64,000 nucleotides of DNA, taken from the NCBI GenBank assembly GCA_021789605.1, contig JAJYJI010000005.1, forward strand, positions 21,951 through 85,950. Direction: 5' to 3'. Origin of the DNA: a bacterium. Lineage in GTDB: Bacteria; SZUA-79; Acidulodesulfobacterales; Acidulodesulfobacteraceae. Both the position numbers and the translations under genes were made by a program. Below the pieces are notes generated by a model, which had not been told where the DNA came from, made no database searches, and was given only the letters and a program-made list of their open reading frames with translations. Below are positions 20,464 to 31,212 of this stretch, piece after piece; the first letter of the stretch is position 1; each line of letters starts with the position of its first letter.

Positions 20464-20658
20464 TTGTCGATCGTAAAAATCAAAGAAAACGAATCTTTTG
20501 AAAATGCGCTTAGAAGATTTAAAAAATCTTGCGAAAGAGCGGGAATTCTCTCTGAAATCAGAAAAAGAGAGCATTACGAAAAACCCAGCGTCAAGAAAAA
20601 GAAAAAGGCAGCGGCTTCAAGAAAACGAAACTCAAAAAAGAACTATTTTAATTATTAA
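20464..20658 (+). CDS. rpsU: ribosomal protein bS21
   Basis: [37 protein letters not shown] start with upstream aaaggaggc. Confidence 0.93.
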   Translation: MSIVKIKENESFENALRRFKKSCERAGILSEIRKREHYEKPSVKKKKKAAASRKRNSKKNYFNY

Positions 20659-20667
20659 TAAAATTTT

Positions 20668-21146
20668 ATGAGCTATATCGATATAGCCTTTTTAATTATA
20701 TTTATCATAATCATGATAAGGGGCTTTTTTAGAGGCTTTATAAAAGAGGCTATATCTTTGGCGGGGGTTTTTTTTGCTTATTTCGGAGCTTTATATATAA
20801 GCTCTAAAGTAAAAAGCACATATTATATTAACGTAATCCATGATAAAGAAATAGGCAGAATCGTAATTTTTGCCGGCGCATTCATATTCATTATAATTAT
20901 CTTTGCAGTAATTTCGCTTATGATAACCAAGATTGTAAATTTGCTTAAATTGGGGCTTTGCAACAGAATAAGCGGTTTTTTTTTGCCGGTATCAAAGCTT
21001 TTTTATTAATAGGTTTAGTCTTATATTTTCTTTTTACGTTTCCGGCGGTAAATAAGCGTTTCGGATATTATAAATCAAAAAGTTTTTTTCCTTATTTCCT
21101 TAAAGCAGGCAAATTTTTATCCCCATATATCGATAAGTTAGTTTAA
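20668..21146 (+). pseudogene. CvpA family membrane protein, split by a frameshift at a T9 run
   Basis: 20668..21009 supplies the N-terminal helices up to NRISGFF; 20958..21146 continues FFFAGIKAFLLIGLVLYFLF; one added T in the run at 20996-21004 restores the frame. Confidence 0.65.
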
Positions 21147-21376
21147 AAGATTTAGCTCCTTTAATAACCGCGTTTAATAACCGCGCGTCCGCAACCGCGC
21201 CATTTGCTTCATCCGCTATTGAGAGATGACTTTGCTTTGCGGCGGTTAAAGGAAAGCTGCGGTTTTCATGCCGCCGGAATGCAAGCCGCCGCAGCCGGCG
21301 AACTTAAATCTTTCGCATAATAATACTATTGAAGTTTGTAGATATTGAACCGCGGGAACATCGGGCGTTATAATTT

Positions 21377-23272
21377 ATGGACAGAAATATAGAAACAGTT
21401 TTATCATACGTAAACATAGTCGATGAAATATCGGGTTTTGTAAAACTTAAAAAAGCCGGCCGGAATTATTCCGGATTGTGCCCTTTTCATTCCGAAAAGA
21501 CCCCGTCTTTTCACGTTAACGAAGCAAAAGGCCTATATTATTGTTTCGGATGCGGAAAAGGCGGAAACGTTATCGGATTCTTAAAAGACATAAAAGGCGA
21601 GCCGTTCAGCGAAATAATAAATTACCTTAAGAAAAAATATAACATTCCGCTCGAAGACTCAAAATTTTATAAATTTAATAAAAATGCGGAGAACGAAGCT
21701 CCCGTCAAAAAAATTCTAAATCTCGCCTTAAATTTTTATTATGAAAATCTTTTCGTTTATATATCGGGCAGCCGCCATATAATTAAATATCTTAACGAAA
21801 GGGGGATAGGCGAAAATACCGCCAAGGACTTTAAACTTGGGTATGCCGGATTCGGAAACGGATTAACCGCGCTATTGTTAAACAACAAAACCGACCTCGA
21901 TATTGCCGCAAGCATAGGATTGTTAATTAAAAAACAGGACGGCAACGGCAGATATTCAGACAGATTCGTAAATAAGCTTATTATTCCCATAATGGACAGA
22001 AACGGGGAGCCCGTCGCATTTGCTTCCCGCCTTATGCCCTACGGAAGCGAGGCGTCTTCTTTTAACGCTCCTAAATACGTCAATACCAATAATTCCGAAG
22101 TTTTTATAAAAAATAACACCCTGTACGGTTTAGACAAATCCCTGCCTTTTATTAAAAAAGAAAATGCGGCGTTTGTCGTAGAAGGCTATTTCGACATGAT
22201 AACGCTTTATTCCAAGGGCGTTAAAAACGTAGCGGCCACCATGGGAACGGCCCTTTCCAAAAACCACATAATAAATTTGTCGCGGTTGTGCGATGAAATT
22301 ATTTTGCTCTACGACGGCGATAAAGCCGGCATAAATGCAATCAACAGAGGAATGGAATTATTTGCGGGCTTTATGGACAGTCCCGATAAAAATATCTATG
22401 CCGTTTGCCTTAACGACGGCAGCGACCCCGACAGCTTCGTAAGAAAATACGGGGCGGACAGCCTTATGGAACTGATATCGAAAAATAAAAAAACGCCGGT
22501 GGATTTCGCATTTGATTATTATCTCAATAAACTTTCGGGAAATCCTGTTGAAATAACGGAAAACGGAGGTATAATAAATAATATGAATGAAGTATCCGCG
22601 CTTAAAAAGAAAATATCGGCCGTTAGGGAGGTAGTTCCCTTTTTAAAGAAAATAGACAACAGCATTATACTTTCGCATTACGTGAATTTATTGGCTAACA
22701 GATTGGGATTAAAAGAAAATACCATAAGGGAATATATTTATGCGAAAGAGTTTTCCGGTCCGGGTATTTATTCTAACGGCGGCGGCGCCGAAGAAGACGT
22801 CCAAGTTTCCATTCTGAAGGAAGATTTAAATATAGAAGAATTAACAGTAGGCAAAATTTTTTGCGATTTGCTATTGACAGAATATATTAACGATGATATA
22901 ATTAACGAATTTTCCGATAAAGACGCCGTTTTAATAATTAGAGAAATAAAAAATATGTTAAAAAACGGCATAAAAAATGAAAACGTTAACGGAATAATAG
23001 AAGAAATAATTTCTAAAACCGAAAATAATTTGAAATGGAGCAGGATATTTTATTCGGGCATGCTGTCGCCCGAAAACAAAACCGGCAGAGAAGATTTTAA
23101 GAAGCTTCTTATCAAGCTAAAAGTAAATAATATAAATAAAGCGTGCGGAGGGCTTTTAAGCGAAATTAAAAGCGGCTTATTGGACGATAGAGGAAGGCTT
23201 TTAAAGCTTAAAGAGCTTAACAGGCTGAAATATATTTCCGGCGAATTCCAAAGAAAAATTTGCGGTTTTTAA
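21377..23272 (+). CDS. dnaG: DNA primase
   Basis: CPFHSEKTPSFHVNEAKGLYYCFGCGKGG zinc finger; VVEGYFDMI TOPRIM. Confidence 0.95.
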   Translation: MDRNIETVLSYVNIVDEISGFVKLKKAGRNYSGLCPFHSEKTPSFHVNEAKGLYYCFGCGKGGNVIGFLKDIKGEPFSEIINYLKKKYNIPLEDSKFYKFNKNAENEAPVKKILNLALNFYYENLFVYISGSRHIIKYLNERGIGENTAKDFKLGYAGFGNGLTALLLNNKTDLDIAASIGLLIKKQDGNGRYSDRFVNKLIIPIMDRNGEPVAFASRLMPYGSEASSFNAPKYVNTNNSEVFIKNNTLYGLDKSLPFIKKENAAFVVEGYFDMITLYSKGVKNVAATMGTALSKNHIINLSRLCDEIILLYDGDKAGINAINRGMELFAGFMDSPDKNIYAVCLNDGSDPDSFVRKYGADSLMELISKNKKTPVDFAFDYYLNKLSGNPVEITENGGIINNMNEVSALKKKISAVREVVPFLKKIDNSIILSHYVNLLANRLGLKENTIREYIYAKEFSGPGIYSNGGGAEEDVQVSILKEDLNIEELTVGKIFCDLLLTEYINDDIINEFSDKDAVLIIREIKNMLKNGIKNENVNGIIEEIISKTENNLKWSRIFYSGMLSPENKTGREDFKKLLIKLKVNNINKACGGLLSEIKSGLLDDRGRLLKLKELNRLKYISGEFQRKICGF

Positions 23273-23296
23273 AAAAGCCGGGAAAATTTAAAATAT

Positions 23297-25261
23297 ATGA
23301 ATAAAAAAAATATAAATACCGGCAATATAAATACCGGCAAAAATAAAGACGACAAAAAACCGGTTTCCAAGACGGTTTCCGAAACGTTAAAAAACAAAGA
23401 AAGCGTATCCGGCGCCGCGGCGGATACGGTGCGCAAATCTTTAGAAAATCAGATAATTGGCAAAAGCATTGAAAAAGCTAAAGAGCGGGTCGGCAGGCTA
23501 AGCTACGACGATTTCAACGATATACTGCCGCAGGATATCGTATCTCCCGACCAGATAGACGACCTGATAAGCATGCTCGGAGAAAAAGATATAGACCTAG
23601 GCAGAGACGCTTCCTCTATTTTTACCAAAGCGGGGCATCATGCAAAGTTTATAGGCGAAGAAGCATTCGGCGAGGAAACGGAAGGAGAGGAGGATTTATC
23701 ACTTAAAACGAACGACCCCGTAAGAATGTATTTGAAAGAAATGGGTTCCGTATCTTTACTGACGCGCGAAAGAGAAATCGAAATCGCGAAAAGCATCGAA
23801 GAAGGCGAGGAAGAGATTTTTTCGTCCGTCCTTAATTCCGATATTTTAATCAAATGGGTTATATCCATAGGCGACAGGCTTAGGAGCCAGGAGCTTAATA
23901 TTACCAACATAATATCAGATTTTGACGACGTCGATTTTCCAAGCGATAAGGATATAGAAAAATCTACGGGCAGGGTTCTGTCCGTTATAGAAAAAATTAA
24001 GAAAGAAGTCGGCTACGTCAATAATAATACAAAAAACGATAATGCGAATAAAAAACGCAAAAAGGATAAAAAGACGGACGAACCGGCCGTCAAAAACGGT
24101 TTAACCGTTAGCGCCGAAAATTATCGTAACTCCGGCGAATCAAACGCGCAGGATATTGACCACGAGGATATCATCAGGGATATTTCGTGGACAAGCCCGA
24201 AAAATTTATCCTCCGATATTAAAAAAAAGATATTGGGCCATATTAAGGAATTAAGGCTTAAAAAGAAAATATCCGATAAAGTAATAATGAGGCTTAAAAA
24301 TCAGAATATAAAAATATTGGAATATGAAGAAAGCATAAAAGAGCTTGAATCTACTTATAAAAAGAAAAATGAAAGAAGCCAGCAGTCTAAATCGCAGGAG
24401 CATAAGCGTTTAGAGAGCATTAATAAAATTATCAATGAATATAGGTCCAAAATATCGGCGTCCGAAGAAGAAGTGGGCGTTTCCAAGCATGAACTTAAAA
24501 AAATAGTCGAGTCGATAAAAATCGGCGAAGAAAAGTCTAAAGCCGCAAAAACAGAACTCGTAGAGGCAAATTTAAGGCTTGTCGTATCTATCGCCAAAAA
24601 ATATTCCAATAGGGGACTCCAGTTTTTGGACCTCATTCAGGAAGGCAATATCGGACTTATGAAAGCGGTCGAAAAATTTCAGTATCAAAGAGGATATAAA
24701 TTTTCTACATATGCGACGTGGTGGATAAGGCAGGCTATTACAAGGGCGATTGCCGACCAGGCAAGGACGATAAGAATCCCCGTTCATATGATAGAAACGA
24801 TAAATAAATTAATAAGGACTTCAAGGGCGTTGGTTCAGGAAATAGGAAGAGAGCCCGTTCCCGAAGAAATAGCGGAAAGAATGGACCTTCCTATCGACAA
24901 AGTCAGAAAGGTTTTAAAAATAGCAAAAGAGCCTATCTCTTTAGAAACCCCCATAGGTGAAGAAGAAGACACCCATCTTGGAGATTTCATAGAAGACAAA
25001 GCGACGGTTCTTCCTTTAGAAGCGGCGATAAATTCCGACCTCGAAGAGCAGACCGGAAGAGTTCTTTCTACTCTTACGGAAAGAGAAGAGAAGGTTCTTA
25101 GGATGAGGTTCGGAATAGGAATAAAATCGGACCATACGCTGGAAGAAGTCGGTCAGGAGTTTGGAGTTACAAGGGAAAGGATAAGGCAGATAGAGGCCAA
25201 AGCCCTTAGGAAGCTTAGACATCCAAGCCGTTCCAAAAGGCTTAAAACATTTGTAAAGTAG
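23297..25261 (+). CDS. rpoD: RNA polymerase sigma-70 primary factor
   Basis: [61 protein letters not shown]; region 4.2 at C-terminus. Confidence 0.95.
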   Translation: MNKKNINTGNINTGKNKDDKKPVSKTVSETLKNKESVSGAAADTVRKSLENQIIGKSIEKAKERVGRLSYDDFNDILPQDIVSPDQIDDLISMLGEKDIDLGRDASSIFTKAGHHAKFIGEEAFGEETEGEEDLSLKTNDPVRMYLKEMGSVSLLTREREIEIAKSIEEGEEEIFSSVLNSDILIKWVISIGDRLRSQELNITNIISDFDDVDFPSDKDIEKSTGRVLSVIEKIKKEVGYVNNNTKNDNANKKRKKDKKTDEPAVKNGLTVSAENYRNSGESNAQDIDHEDIIRDISWTSPKNLSSDIKKKILGHIKELRLKKKISDKVIMRLKNQNIKILEYEESIKELESTYKKKNERSQQSKSQEHKRLESINKIINEYRSKISASEEEVGVSKHELKKIVESIKIGEEKSKAAKTELVEANLRLVVSIAKKYSNRGLQFLDLIQEGNIGLMKAVEKFQYQRGYKFSTYATWWIRQAITRAIADQARTIRIPVHMIETINKLIRTSRALVQEIGREPVPEEIAERMDLPIDKVRKVLKIAKEPISLETPIGEEEDTHLGDFIEDKATVLPLEAAINSDLEEQTGRVLSTLTEREEKVLRMRFGIGIKSDHTLEEVGQEFGVTRERIRQIEAKALRKLRHPSRSKRLKTFVK

Positions 25262-25269
25262 TGGATTTA

Positions 25270-25345
25270 GGGCCTATAGCTCAGCTGGTAGAGCGGCCGG
25301 CTCATAACCGGTTGGTCCCTGGTTCGAACCCGGGTGGGCCCACCA
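25270..25345 (+). tRNA. tRNA with CAT anticodon (Met or lysidine-modified Ile2; isotype unresolved)
   Basis: gggccta acceptor pairs with tgggccc, anticodon loop ctcataa, ggttcgaacc T-arm, encoded CCA. Confidence 0.93.
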
Positions 25346-25353
25346 TTTTAAAA

Positions 25354-26475
25354 ATGCCATTATTAATAAAAGATGCCGTAGATAAATTGGAGAATCTGGT
25401 TCCGCTTGAGCTTCAAGAAGACTGGGACAATTCGGGCTATCAAATAAAACTTGCAGGCGCTCCTTTAACCGGTATCGTAACATCGCTGGATATTTCCGAA
25501 GAATGCGCCGGTTTAGCGGCAAACAAGGGTTTTAATCTTATTTTATTGCATCATCCGTTTTTTTTCCATCCCCGCCGTTCGATAGATTTAGATTCCAAAG
25601 ACGGAGAAATTTTCAATCTGTTGGTAAAAAACCGCATCTGCGTTTACTCCATGCATACTAATTTCGATTCTTCGGCATATTCGATGAGCAGGTTCATGGC
25701 CGGCAAGCTGGACGCAAAAGAAATTTTCCCTCTCGTTCCGCATAAAAGAAAACTTTATAAGCTGTCGGTTTTTATTCCCAAAGGCTACGTTAAAACCGTG
25801 AGAGACGCTCTTTTTGCTTACGGCAATCCCAAAATAGGAAATTACGAAAATTGTTCTTTTGAAACTAAAGGAAAAGGCTCGTTTAAGGCGCTAGAAGGCT
25901 CAGAACCATTTATAGGCGGCTTTTCAGGAACGACTTTTACCGACGAATCTAAACTGGAACTTTTAATAGAAGAAAGAAATATAAAAAAAGCGGTCGCCGA
26001 AATGAAAAAAGTCCATCCCTACGAAGAAGCGGCATACGATTTATATCCGTTGCGCGATTTTGGCGGAAGCGCCTTAGAAGGCATGGGGGCAGTCGGAAAC
26101 TTTGAAACCGGCGTTACTTTAGCTCAATTATCGGATAAAATACAGGCATTATTCTCTCCGGTATTTATAAATTATTGCGGTAATTTAAATAAAAAAATAA
26201 AAAAAATCGCCGTTGTTTCGGGAAGCGGATTTTCTTTTTTAGACAGCGCCGTAAAATCCCGATGCGATGTTTTAATATCTTCGGAACTTACGCATAGCAG
26301 GGCGATAGAAGCAGGCAAAAAAGGCATATGCCTTATAGAGCTTTCGCATTTCGACACAGAAAAGCATTTTACCGGCATAGTCAATGAATTGTTATCCAAA
26401 GAATTCGATATACCCGCTATTAAAAATAATTTTGAATTTAACCCGTTTTTTAAATATAAAGGAGGAGAACTTTGA
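25354..26475 (+). CDS. Nif3-like dinuclear metal center protein
   Basis: WDNSGYQIKL, LLHHPFFFHP, HVHPYEE-type motif (VHPYEEAAYDLYPL); start moved to 25354 because upstream ORF reads through the tRNA. Confidence 0.9.
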   Translation: MPLLIKDAVDKLENLVPLELQEDWDNSGYQIKLAGAPLTGIVTSLDISEECAGLAANKGFNLILLHHPFFFHPRRSIDLDSKDGEIFNLLVKNRICVYSMHTNFDSSAYSMSRFMAGKLDAKEIFPLVPHKRKLYKLSVFIPKGYVKTVRDALFAYGNPKIGNYENCSFETKGKGSFKALEGSEPFIGGFSGTTFTDESKLELLIEERNIKKAVAEMKKVHPYEEAAYDLYPLRDFGGSALEGMGAVGNFETGVTLAQLSDKIQALFSPVFINYCGNLNKKIKKIAVVSGSGFSFLDSAVKSRCDVLISSELTHSRAIEAGKKGICLIELSHFDTEKHFTGIVNELLSKEFDIPAIKNNFEFNPFFKYKGGEL

Positions 26476-27260
26476 ACGAGCAGATTTCTTTTATAATCGA
26501 TATTCAAAATATCGATATGGAGTTATCGAAATTAGACGAACTGCTTAAAAAAATAATAATAGAAATTGAGGAATCGGGACTGGCCCTCAGAACGAAAGAA
26601 GCCGAGCTTGAAAGGTTGAAAGAAGAGTTATTGGAGGTAAATAAAAAAATTGGCGGCTCGGAGCTTGACGCAAAATCCTTCGAAGAAAAAATAATTAAAA
26701 TGAAAGACGCGCAAAAACTGATAAAAACAAACAAAGAATATAACGCCGTTCAAAAGTCCATAAAAGACAGCGAAGCGCTTAAAAAGAAGTCGGAGGACGA
26801 AACGATATCCCATATGGAGAAAAAAGAATCCATAAACGACGAGATATCCCGCATTCAAAAAGATATAGAAGAAATCGAGAACGGCTTATCCGATAAAAAT
26901 TCCGAATACAAAAAAAACGAGCAGGAATTCGATGCAATTAAAAAAGATTTTATAAATAAAAGAGAAGATGCGAAAAAAAAGATTAAAAAGGATTATTTGG
27001 ACATATACGAAACGCTTAAAAGAAACAAAGGATTTCCGGCGATAGCCCCGGTAATGAAATCCGGAGCCTGTACCGGATGTTACAGGATGCTTCCCCCGCA
27101 GCAGTTTAACGAACTTATATCGGGAAATATATTTATGCAATGCCCCATATGCTCGAGAATACTTTATATAGACGCCGCCGCCGCGCGCGTCGAGCCCGAC
27201 CCAGACGAAGGCAAGAAAAATAATAAGAAAAAAGCGGCGCGCGTATCGTGCATAAAATGA
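26472..27260 (+). CDS. coiled-coil C4-type zinc-ribbon protein
   Basis: long coiled coil then CTGCYRMLPPQQFNEL...QCPICSRILY. Confidence 0.85.
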   Translation: MNEQISFIIDIQNIDMELSKLDELLKKIIIEIEESGLALRTKEAELERLKEELLEVNKKIGGSELDAKSFEEKIIKMKDAQKLIKTNKEYNAVQKSIKDSEALKKKSEDETISHMEKKESINDEISRIQKDIEEIENGLSDKNSEYKKNEQEFDAIKKDFINKREDAKKKIKKDYLDIYETLKRNKGFPAIAPVMKSGACTGCYRMLPPQQFNELISGNIFMQCPICSRILYIDAAAARVEPDPDEGKKNNKKKAARVSCIK

Positions 27261-27715
27261 CTATAACCGTTTATACGGACGGAGCGTCAAGGGGCAATCC
27301 CGGAAAGTCGGGAGCAGGCGTGTTGATTTTTAACGAACATAACCGCCCCGTCGCTTCTTTGCACGAATACATAGGCACCTGCACAAATAACGAGGCCGAG
27401 TATAAGGCGCTGATTATCGCCCTCGAATATCTGCCTAAAATATGGGCTGATAAGAACCCCCCCGACGAAATAATTTTTTTATCGGATTCACAACTCCTCG
27501 TCTTGCAGATGAACGGAAAATATTCCGTTAAAAGCCCGAATATAATTCCGCTTTACAATAAAGCGAAAGAACTTCTTAAAGATATAGCCGCCTTAAAAAA
27601 ATTCGAACATATTCCGAGAAAATTAAATAAAGAGGCCGATAAATTAGCAAATATGGCGATAGACGGATATGCCGATATACCCGGGAGTTCCACAAATACA
27701 TTGACGAAAAGATAG
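27248..27715 (+). CDS. ribonuclease HI family protein
   Basis: YTDGASRGNPGKSGAGV, NNEAEYKAL, SDSQLLV. Confidence 0.9.
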   Translation: MHKMTITVYTDGASRGNPGKSGAGVLIFNEHNRPVASLHEYIGTCTNNEAEYKALIIALEYLPKIWADKNPPDEIIFLSDSQLLVLQMNGKYSVKSPNIIPLYNKAKELLKDIAALKKFEHIPRKLNKEADKLANMAIDGYADIPGSSTNTLTKR

Positions 27716-27735
27716 GAAGCTGTTAAAATGTCTTT

Positions 27736-28082
27736 GTAGCCTCAAGCAAAAGCAGTCGGTCGCGAAAGGCTTAAGCGCCTTTCGAGGAAAGTCCGGGCTC
27801 CGCAGAGCATAACGCCGTTTTATACCGGTGAAGGCGACTTTAAGGAAAGCGCAACAGAAAATATACCGCCGCGTAAAATTAACATTTAATGCGGTAAGGG
27901 TGAAATAGCGAGGTAAGAGCTCACTTGGACATTATGCAAATAATGTTTATGGCAAGCCCCGTTAGGAGCAAGAACAAATAGGAAGGCTTAAGGCTGCTCG
28001 TCTTTTAATGCCTTCGGGTTGTTTGCTAAGAGAAATGACCGTCCTACGACAGAACCCGGCTTATGATTTTGCTTGCGGCTAC
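27736..28082 (+). ncRNA. rnpB: RNase P RNA (bacterial type A)
   Basis: gaggaaagtccgggctccgcagag, ggtaagggtgaaatagcgaggtaagagctcac, gacagaacccggctta; P1 pairing gtagcctcaagcaaaa / ttttgcttgcggctac. Confidence 0.95.
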
Positions 28083-28100
28083 CAATTATTATAAATCCCA

Positions 28101-29906
28101 ATGGAAATAAAAAACATCAGAAACTTTTCTATTATAGCCCATATAGACCATGGGAAATCTACGCTTGCGGACAGGTTTCTGGATTTTACCGGGGCAATCA
28201 CCGAGAGGGAAAAGGTTTCCCAATTTTTAGACAATATGGACCTCGAGCGCGAAAGAGGAATCACCATAAAAGCTCAAACCGTAAGATTAAATTATAATTA
28301 TAACGGCGCGCTTTACACCCTCAATCTTATCGATACTCCGGGACATGTGGATTTTTCCTACGAGGTTTCCAAATCCTTGGCCGCATGCGAAGGCGCGCTT
28401 CTCGTGGTCGATGCCACGCAGGGCGTAGAAGCCCAGACCCTTGCCAATGTTTATATCGCTTCCGATATGAATTTAACAGTCGTTCCGGTTATAAATAAAA
28501 TAGACCTGCCGAGCGCGGACCCGGAAAAGACTAAAAAAGAAATCGAGGAAGTCGTCGGCATAGAAGCAGAAAGCGCCATTTTGGCAAGCGCAAAAGAAGG
28601 CATCGGAATAAAAGAAATACTGGAGGCGGTTATAGATAAAATCCCTCCGCCCAACGGCGATGCGTCTTTCCCCTTAAAAGCCTTGATTTTCGATTCATGG
28701 TTCGATTCATACCAAGGGGTCGTAGCGCTAATAAGGCTCTTTGACGGCAAAGTAGCCCCGGGCGATATTATACTGTTAATGAATTCAAAAGTTTCCTACG
28801 AAGTCCAGAAAGTCGGCGTTTATAATCCCTATATGAAGGAGTTGGACGTCCTCAGCGCCGGAGAGGTCGGGTTTATCATTGCCAACATAAAAGATTCCGG
28901 CAGTTTTAAAATAGGAGATACGATTACTTTAAAGGCTAATCCAGCAAAAGAACCCCTGCCGGATTTTAAAGAACCTAAGCCTATGGTATTCGCAGGCATT
29001 TATCCCATAGATTCCGACGATTATCCCGAACTTAAAGACTCAATAGAAAAACTTAAACTGAACGACCCTTCGTTTTCTTACGAGCCCGAAAACTCCCTTG
29101 CGCTGGGATTTGGTTTTAGATGCGGTTTTTTAGGGCTTCTGCATATGGAAATAATAGTCGAAAGATTAGAAAGGGAATACGGATTAAGCCTTATATCTAC
29201 GTCTCCTACCGTTCTTTATAATATAATTACCGGAACCGGACAGATAAAGCCCGCCCTAAATCCTATGAAATTTCCTCCTTCAAAAGAAATACCCATGCAG
29301 GAAGTTGACCGCATAGAAGAGCCTTTTATCAGGGCAAACATATACGTTCCTTCGGAATTTCTTGGGAAAATAATTAATCTGTGCGTGGAGAAAAGGGGAC
29401 AGCAGGTCGAACTTAAATATATAACCAAAAACAGGGTGCAGCTCGTTTATGAATTGCCTTTATCTGAAATAGTCCTGGATTTTTACGACCAGCTCAAATC
29501 TTTATCCAAGGGTTATGCCTCCTTTGACTATGAATTCAGCGGATACAGGCCTGCCGATATGATAAAGCTTGAAATTTTAGTAAATAAAGAGCCCGTCGAT
29601 GCCTTGTCCGTAATCGTCCACAGGGATAAAGCATACAACCGCGGAAGAAATATCGTGGAAAAATTGAGGACGCTGATACCGAGGCAGATGTTCGAAGTCG
29701 TTCTTCAGGCGCAGATAGGGTCTAAGATTATCGCAAGAGAGGAAATAAAGGCTTTAAGGAAAAACGTCCTTGCCAAATGTTACGGCGGAGACATAACGAG
29801 AAAAAGGAAGCTTTTGGAAAAGCAGAAAGAAGGAAAGAAAAAGATGAAAAATATCGGTTCCGTCGAAATCCCCCAGGAAGCTTTTCTTTCGATATTAAAA
29901 GTCTGA
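28101..29906 (+). CDS. lepA: elongation factor 4
   Basis: [63 protein letters not shown]; full length. Confidence 0.97.
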   Translation: MEIKNIRNFSIIAHIDHGKSTLADRFLDFTGAITEREKVSQFLDNMDLERERGITIKAQTVRLNYNYNGALYTLNLIDTPGHVDFSYEVSKSLAACEGALLVVDATQGVEAQTLANVYIASDMNLTVVPVINKIDLPSADPEKTKKEIEEVVGIEAESAILASAKEGIGIKEILEAVIDKIPPPNGDASFPLKALIFDSWFDSYQGVVALIRLFDGKVAPGDIILLMNSKVSYEVQKVGVYNPYMKELDVLSAGEVGFIIANIKDSGSFKIGDTITLKANPAKEPLPDFKEPKPMVFAGIYPIDSDDYPELKDSIEKLKLNDPSFSYEPENSLALGFGFRCGFLGLLHMEIIVERLEREYGLSLISTSPTVLYNIITGTGQIKPALNPMKFPPSKEIPMQEVDRIEEPFIRANIYVPSEFLGKIINLCVEKRGQQVELKYITKNRVQLVYELPLSEIVLDFYDQLKSLSKGYASFDYEFSGYRPADMIKLEILVNKEPVDALSVIVHRDKAYNRGRNIVEKLRTLIPRQMFEVVLQAQIGSKIIAREEIKALRKNVLAKCYGGDITRKRKLLEKQKEGKKKMKNIGSVEIPQEAFLSILKV

Positions 29907-30005
29907 CGCCGCGACCCATATATAAAAGTTTATTTATTAGACTTAAAAAAGAAAAATTGATATAATTATAAAGTTTAAAACAAACCGGCCGCTAAAATTT
30001 ATAAT

Positions 30006-30659
30006 ATGGAAAAGCATACTTCTTTATGGGATTATTTTAAGGCAATAATTATAGCTATAATTATTGCCTTAATTTTCAGAACGTTTGTGGTCGAGGCGTT
30101 TAAGATACCTTCCGGCTCTATGGAACCGGCCCTGATACCCGGCGACCATATATTAGTCAATAAATTTACGTACGGTATCCGCTTCCCTTTTATAAATTAC
30201 TATATTCCCGTATCCCGTCCAAAAACCGGACAGGTTATAGTATTTAAATTTCCTTATGCAAGTAAATATAATCTGCACAGGGGAATGGATTTTATCAAAA
30301 GAGTGGTCGGAATTCCGGGCGATAAGATTCAAATAGTCGATAACGTGGTTTATATAAACAACCGCGTATATAAATGCAAATATGCGGTATGGAAATCAAA
30401 AAAAATTTTGCCGGCATACGATTCTCCCAGAGATAACTATGGCCCCGTTACCGTTCCCAAAAATAAACTTTTTGTCATGGGAGACAACAGGGATAACAGT
30501 TTCGATTCGAGATACTGGGGCTTTGTGCCTTATAAAGACGTCGTGGGACGCGCGTTTATGATTTATTTTTCGTGGAATCCGGCAAACCATTTCGATATTT
30601 ATTTCAGGCGTTTTTTTAAAAAGATTCGTTCTTGCCGTTTTAAAAATGAGGTAGGGTGA
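30006..30659 (+). CDS. lepB: signal peptidase I
   Basis: KIPSGSMEPALIPGDHILVNK, IKRVVGIPGDKI, VMGDNRDNSFDSRYWGFV. Confidence 0.95.
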   Translation: MEKHTSLWDYFKAIIIAIIIALIFRTFVVEAFKIPSGSMEPALIPGDHILVNKFTYGIRFPFINYYIPVSRPKTGQVIVFKFPYASKYNLHRGMDFIKRVVGIPGDKIQIVDNVVYINNRVYKCKYAVWKSKKILPAYDSPRDNYGPVTVPKNKLFVMGDNRDNSFDSRYWGFVPYKDVVGRAFMIYFSWNPANHFDIYFRRFFKKIRSCRFKNEVG

Positions 30660-30668
30660 TTTGTAATA

Positions 30669-31193
30669 TTGAATTCCGAAATAATATTAAACGATAAAGA
30701 AACCTCTTTTGTCCTGAACGGCTTTATAAACGATATTTTAACGTCGAAGATTAATTTCCGCAATACGGCTATAATAGGAATAAAGAACGGGGGCGTTCCT
30801 TTGGCCGGATTAATAAAAAAGGCTGTTTCCGAAAATCTTAAGATAGAATGCGAAATAGGGTATGTTGATATGACGCTTTACAGGGACGACCCTTTTGCCG
30901 TCAAAAAATCTTCTAATGCTACGGAATTGCCTTTCGATATAAATAATAAAGAAATTATACTCGTCGACGACGTTATAAGCAGCGGCAGAACAGTAAGGGC
31001 ATCCATAGACCAGATTTTTGATTTTGGAAGACCCGGTAAAATAAAGCTTGCCGTTTTTATCGATAAAGGCGGAAGAGAATTGCCGATTTGCCCTGATTTT
31101 ACAGGTAAAAAAATAAAAACGGGCAAAAAGGAAATAATACGCGTAGATGTTTTGAACAAAGAAAAGTTCGTAGAAAAAATAATTAAAAAATAA
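30669..31193 (+). CDS. pyrR: PyrR bifunctional regulator / uracil phosphoribosyltransferase
   Basis: GIKNGGVPLA, ILVDDVISSGRTVRA; first gene of pyr cluster. Confidence 0.9.
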   Translation: MNSEIILNDKETSFVLNGFINDILTSKINFRNTAIIGIKNGGVPLAGLIKKAVSENLKIECEIGYVDMTLYRDDPFAVKKSSNATELPFDINNKEIILVDDVISSGRTVRASIDQIFDFGRPGKIKLAVFIDKGGRELPICPDFTGKKIKTGKKEIIRVDVLNKEKFVEKIIKK

Positions 31194-31212
31194 TATAAAA
31201 TATATTATAATA

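Noticed and set aside
25261-25353. N-terminal extension of the Nif3 ORF (MDLGPIAQLVERPAHNRLVPGSNPGGPT)
   Set aside because: This is translation of the tRNA gene; the true start is 25354.
25274-25522. 82-aa minus-strand ORF (...HPGSNQGPTGYEPAALPAEL)
   Set aside because: Known artefact pattern of antisense tRNA translation.
28073-28297. 74-aa plus-strand ORF overlapping rnpB 3' end and lepA start
   Set aside because: Wrong frame relative to lepA and overlaps RNase P RNA.
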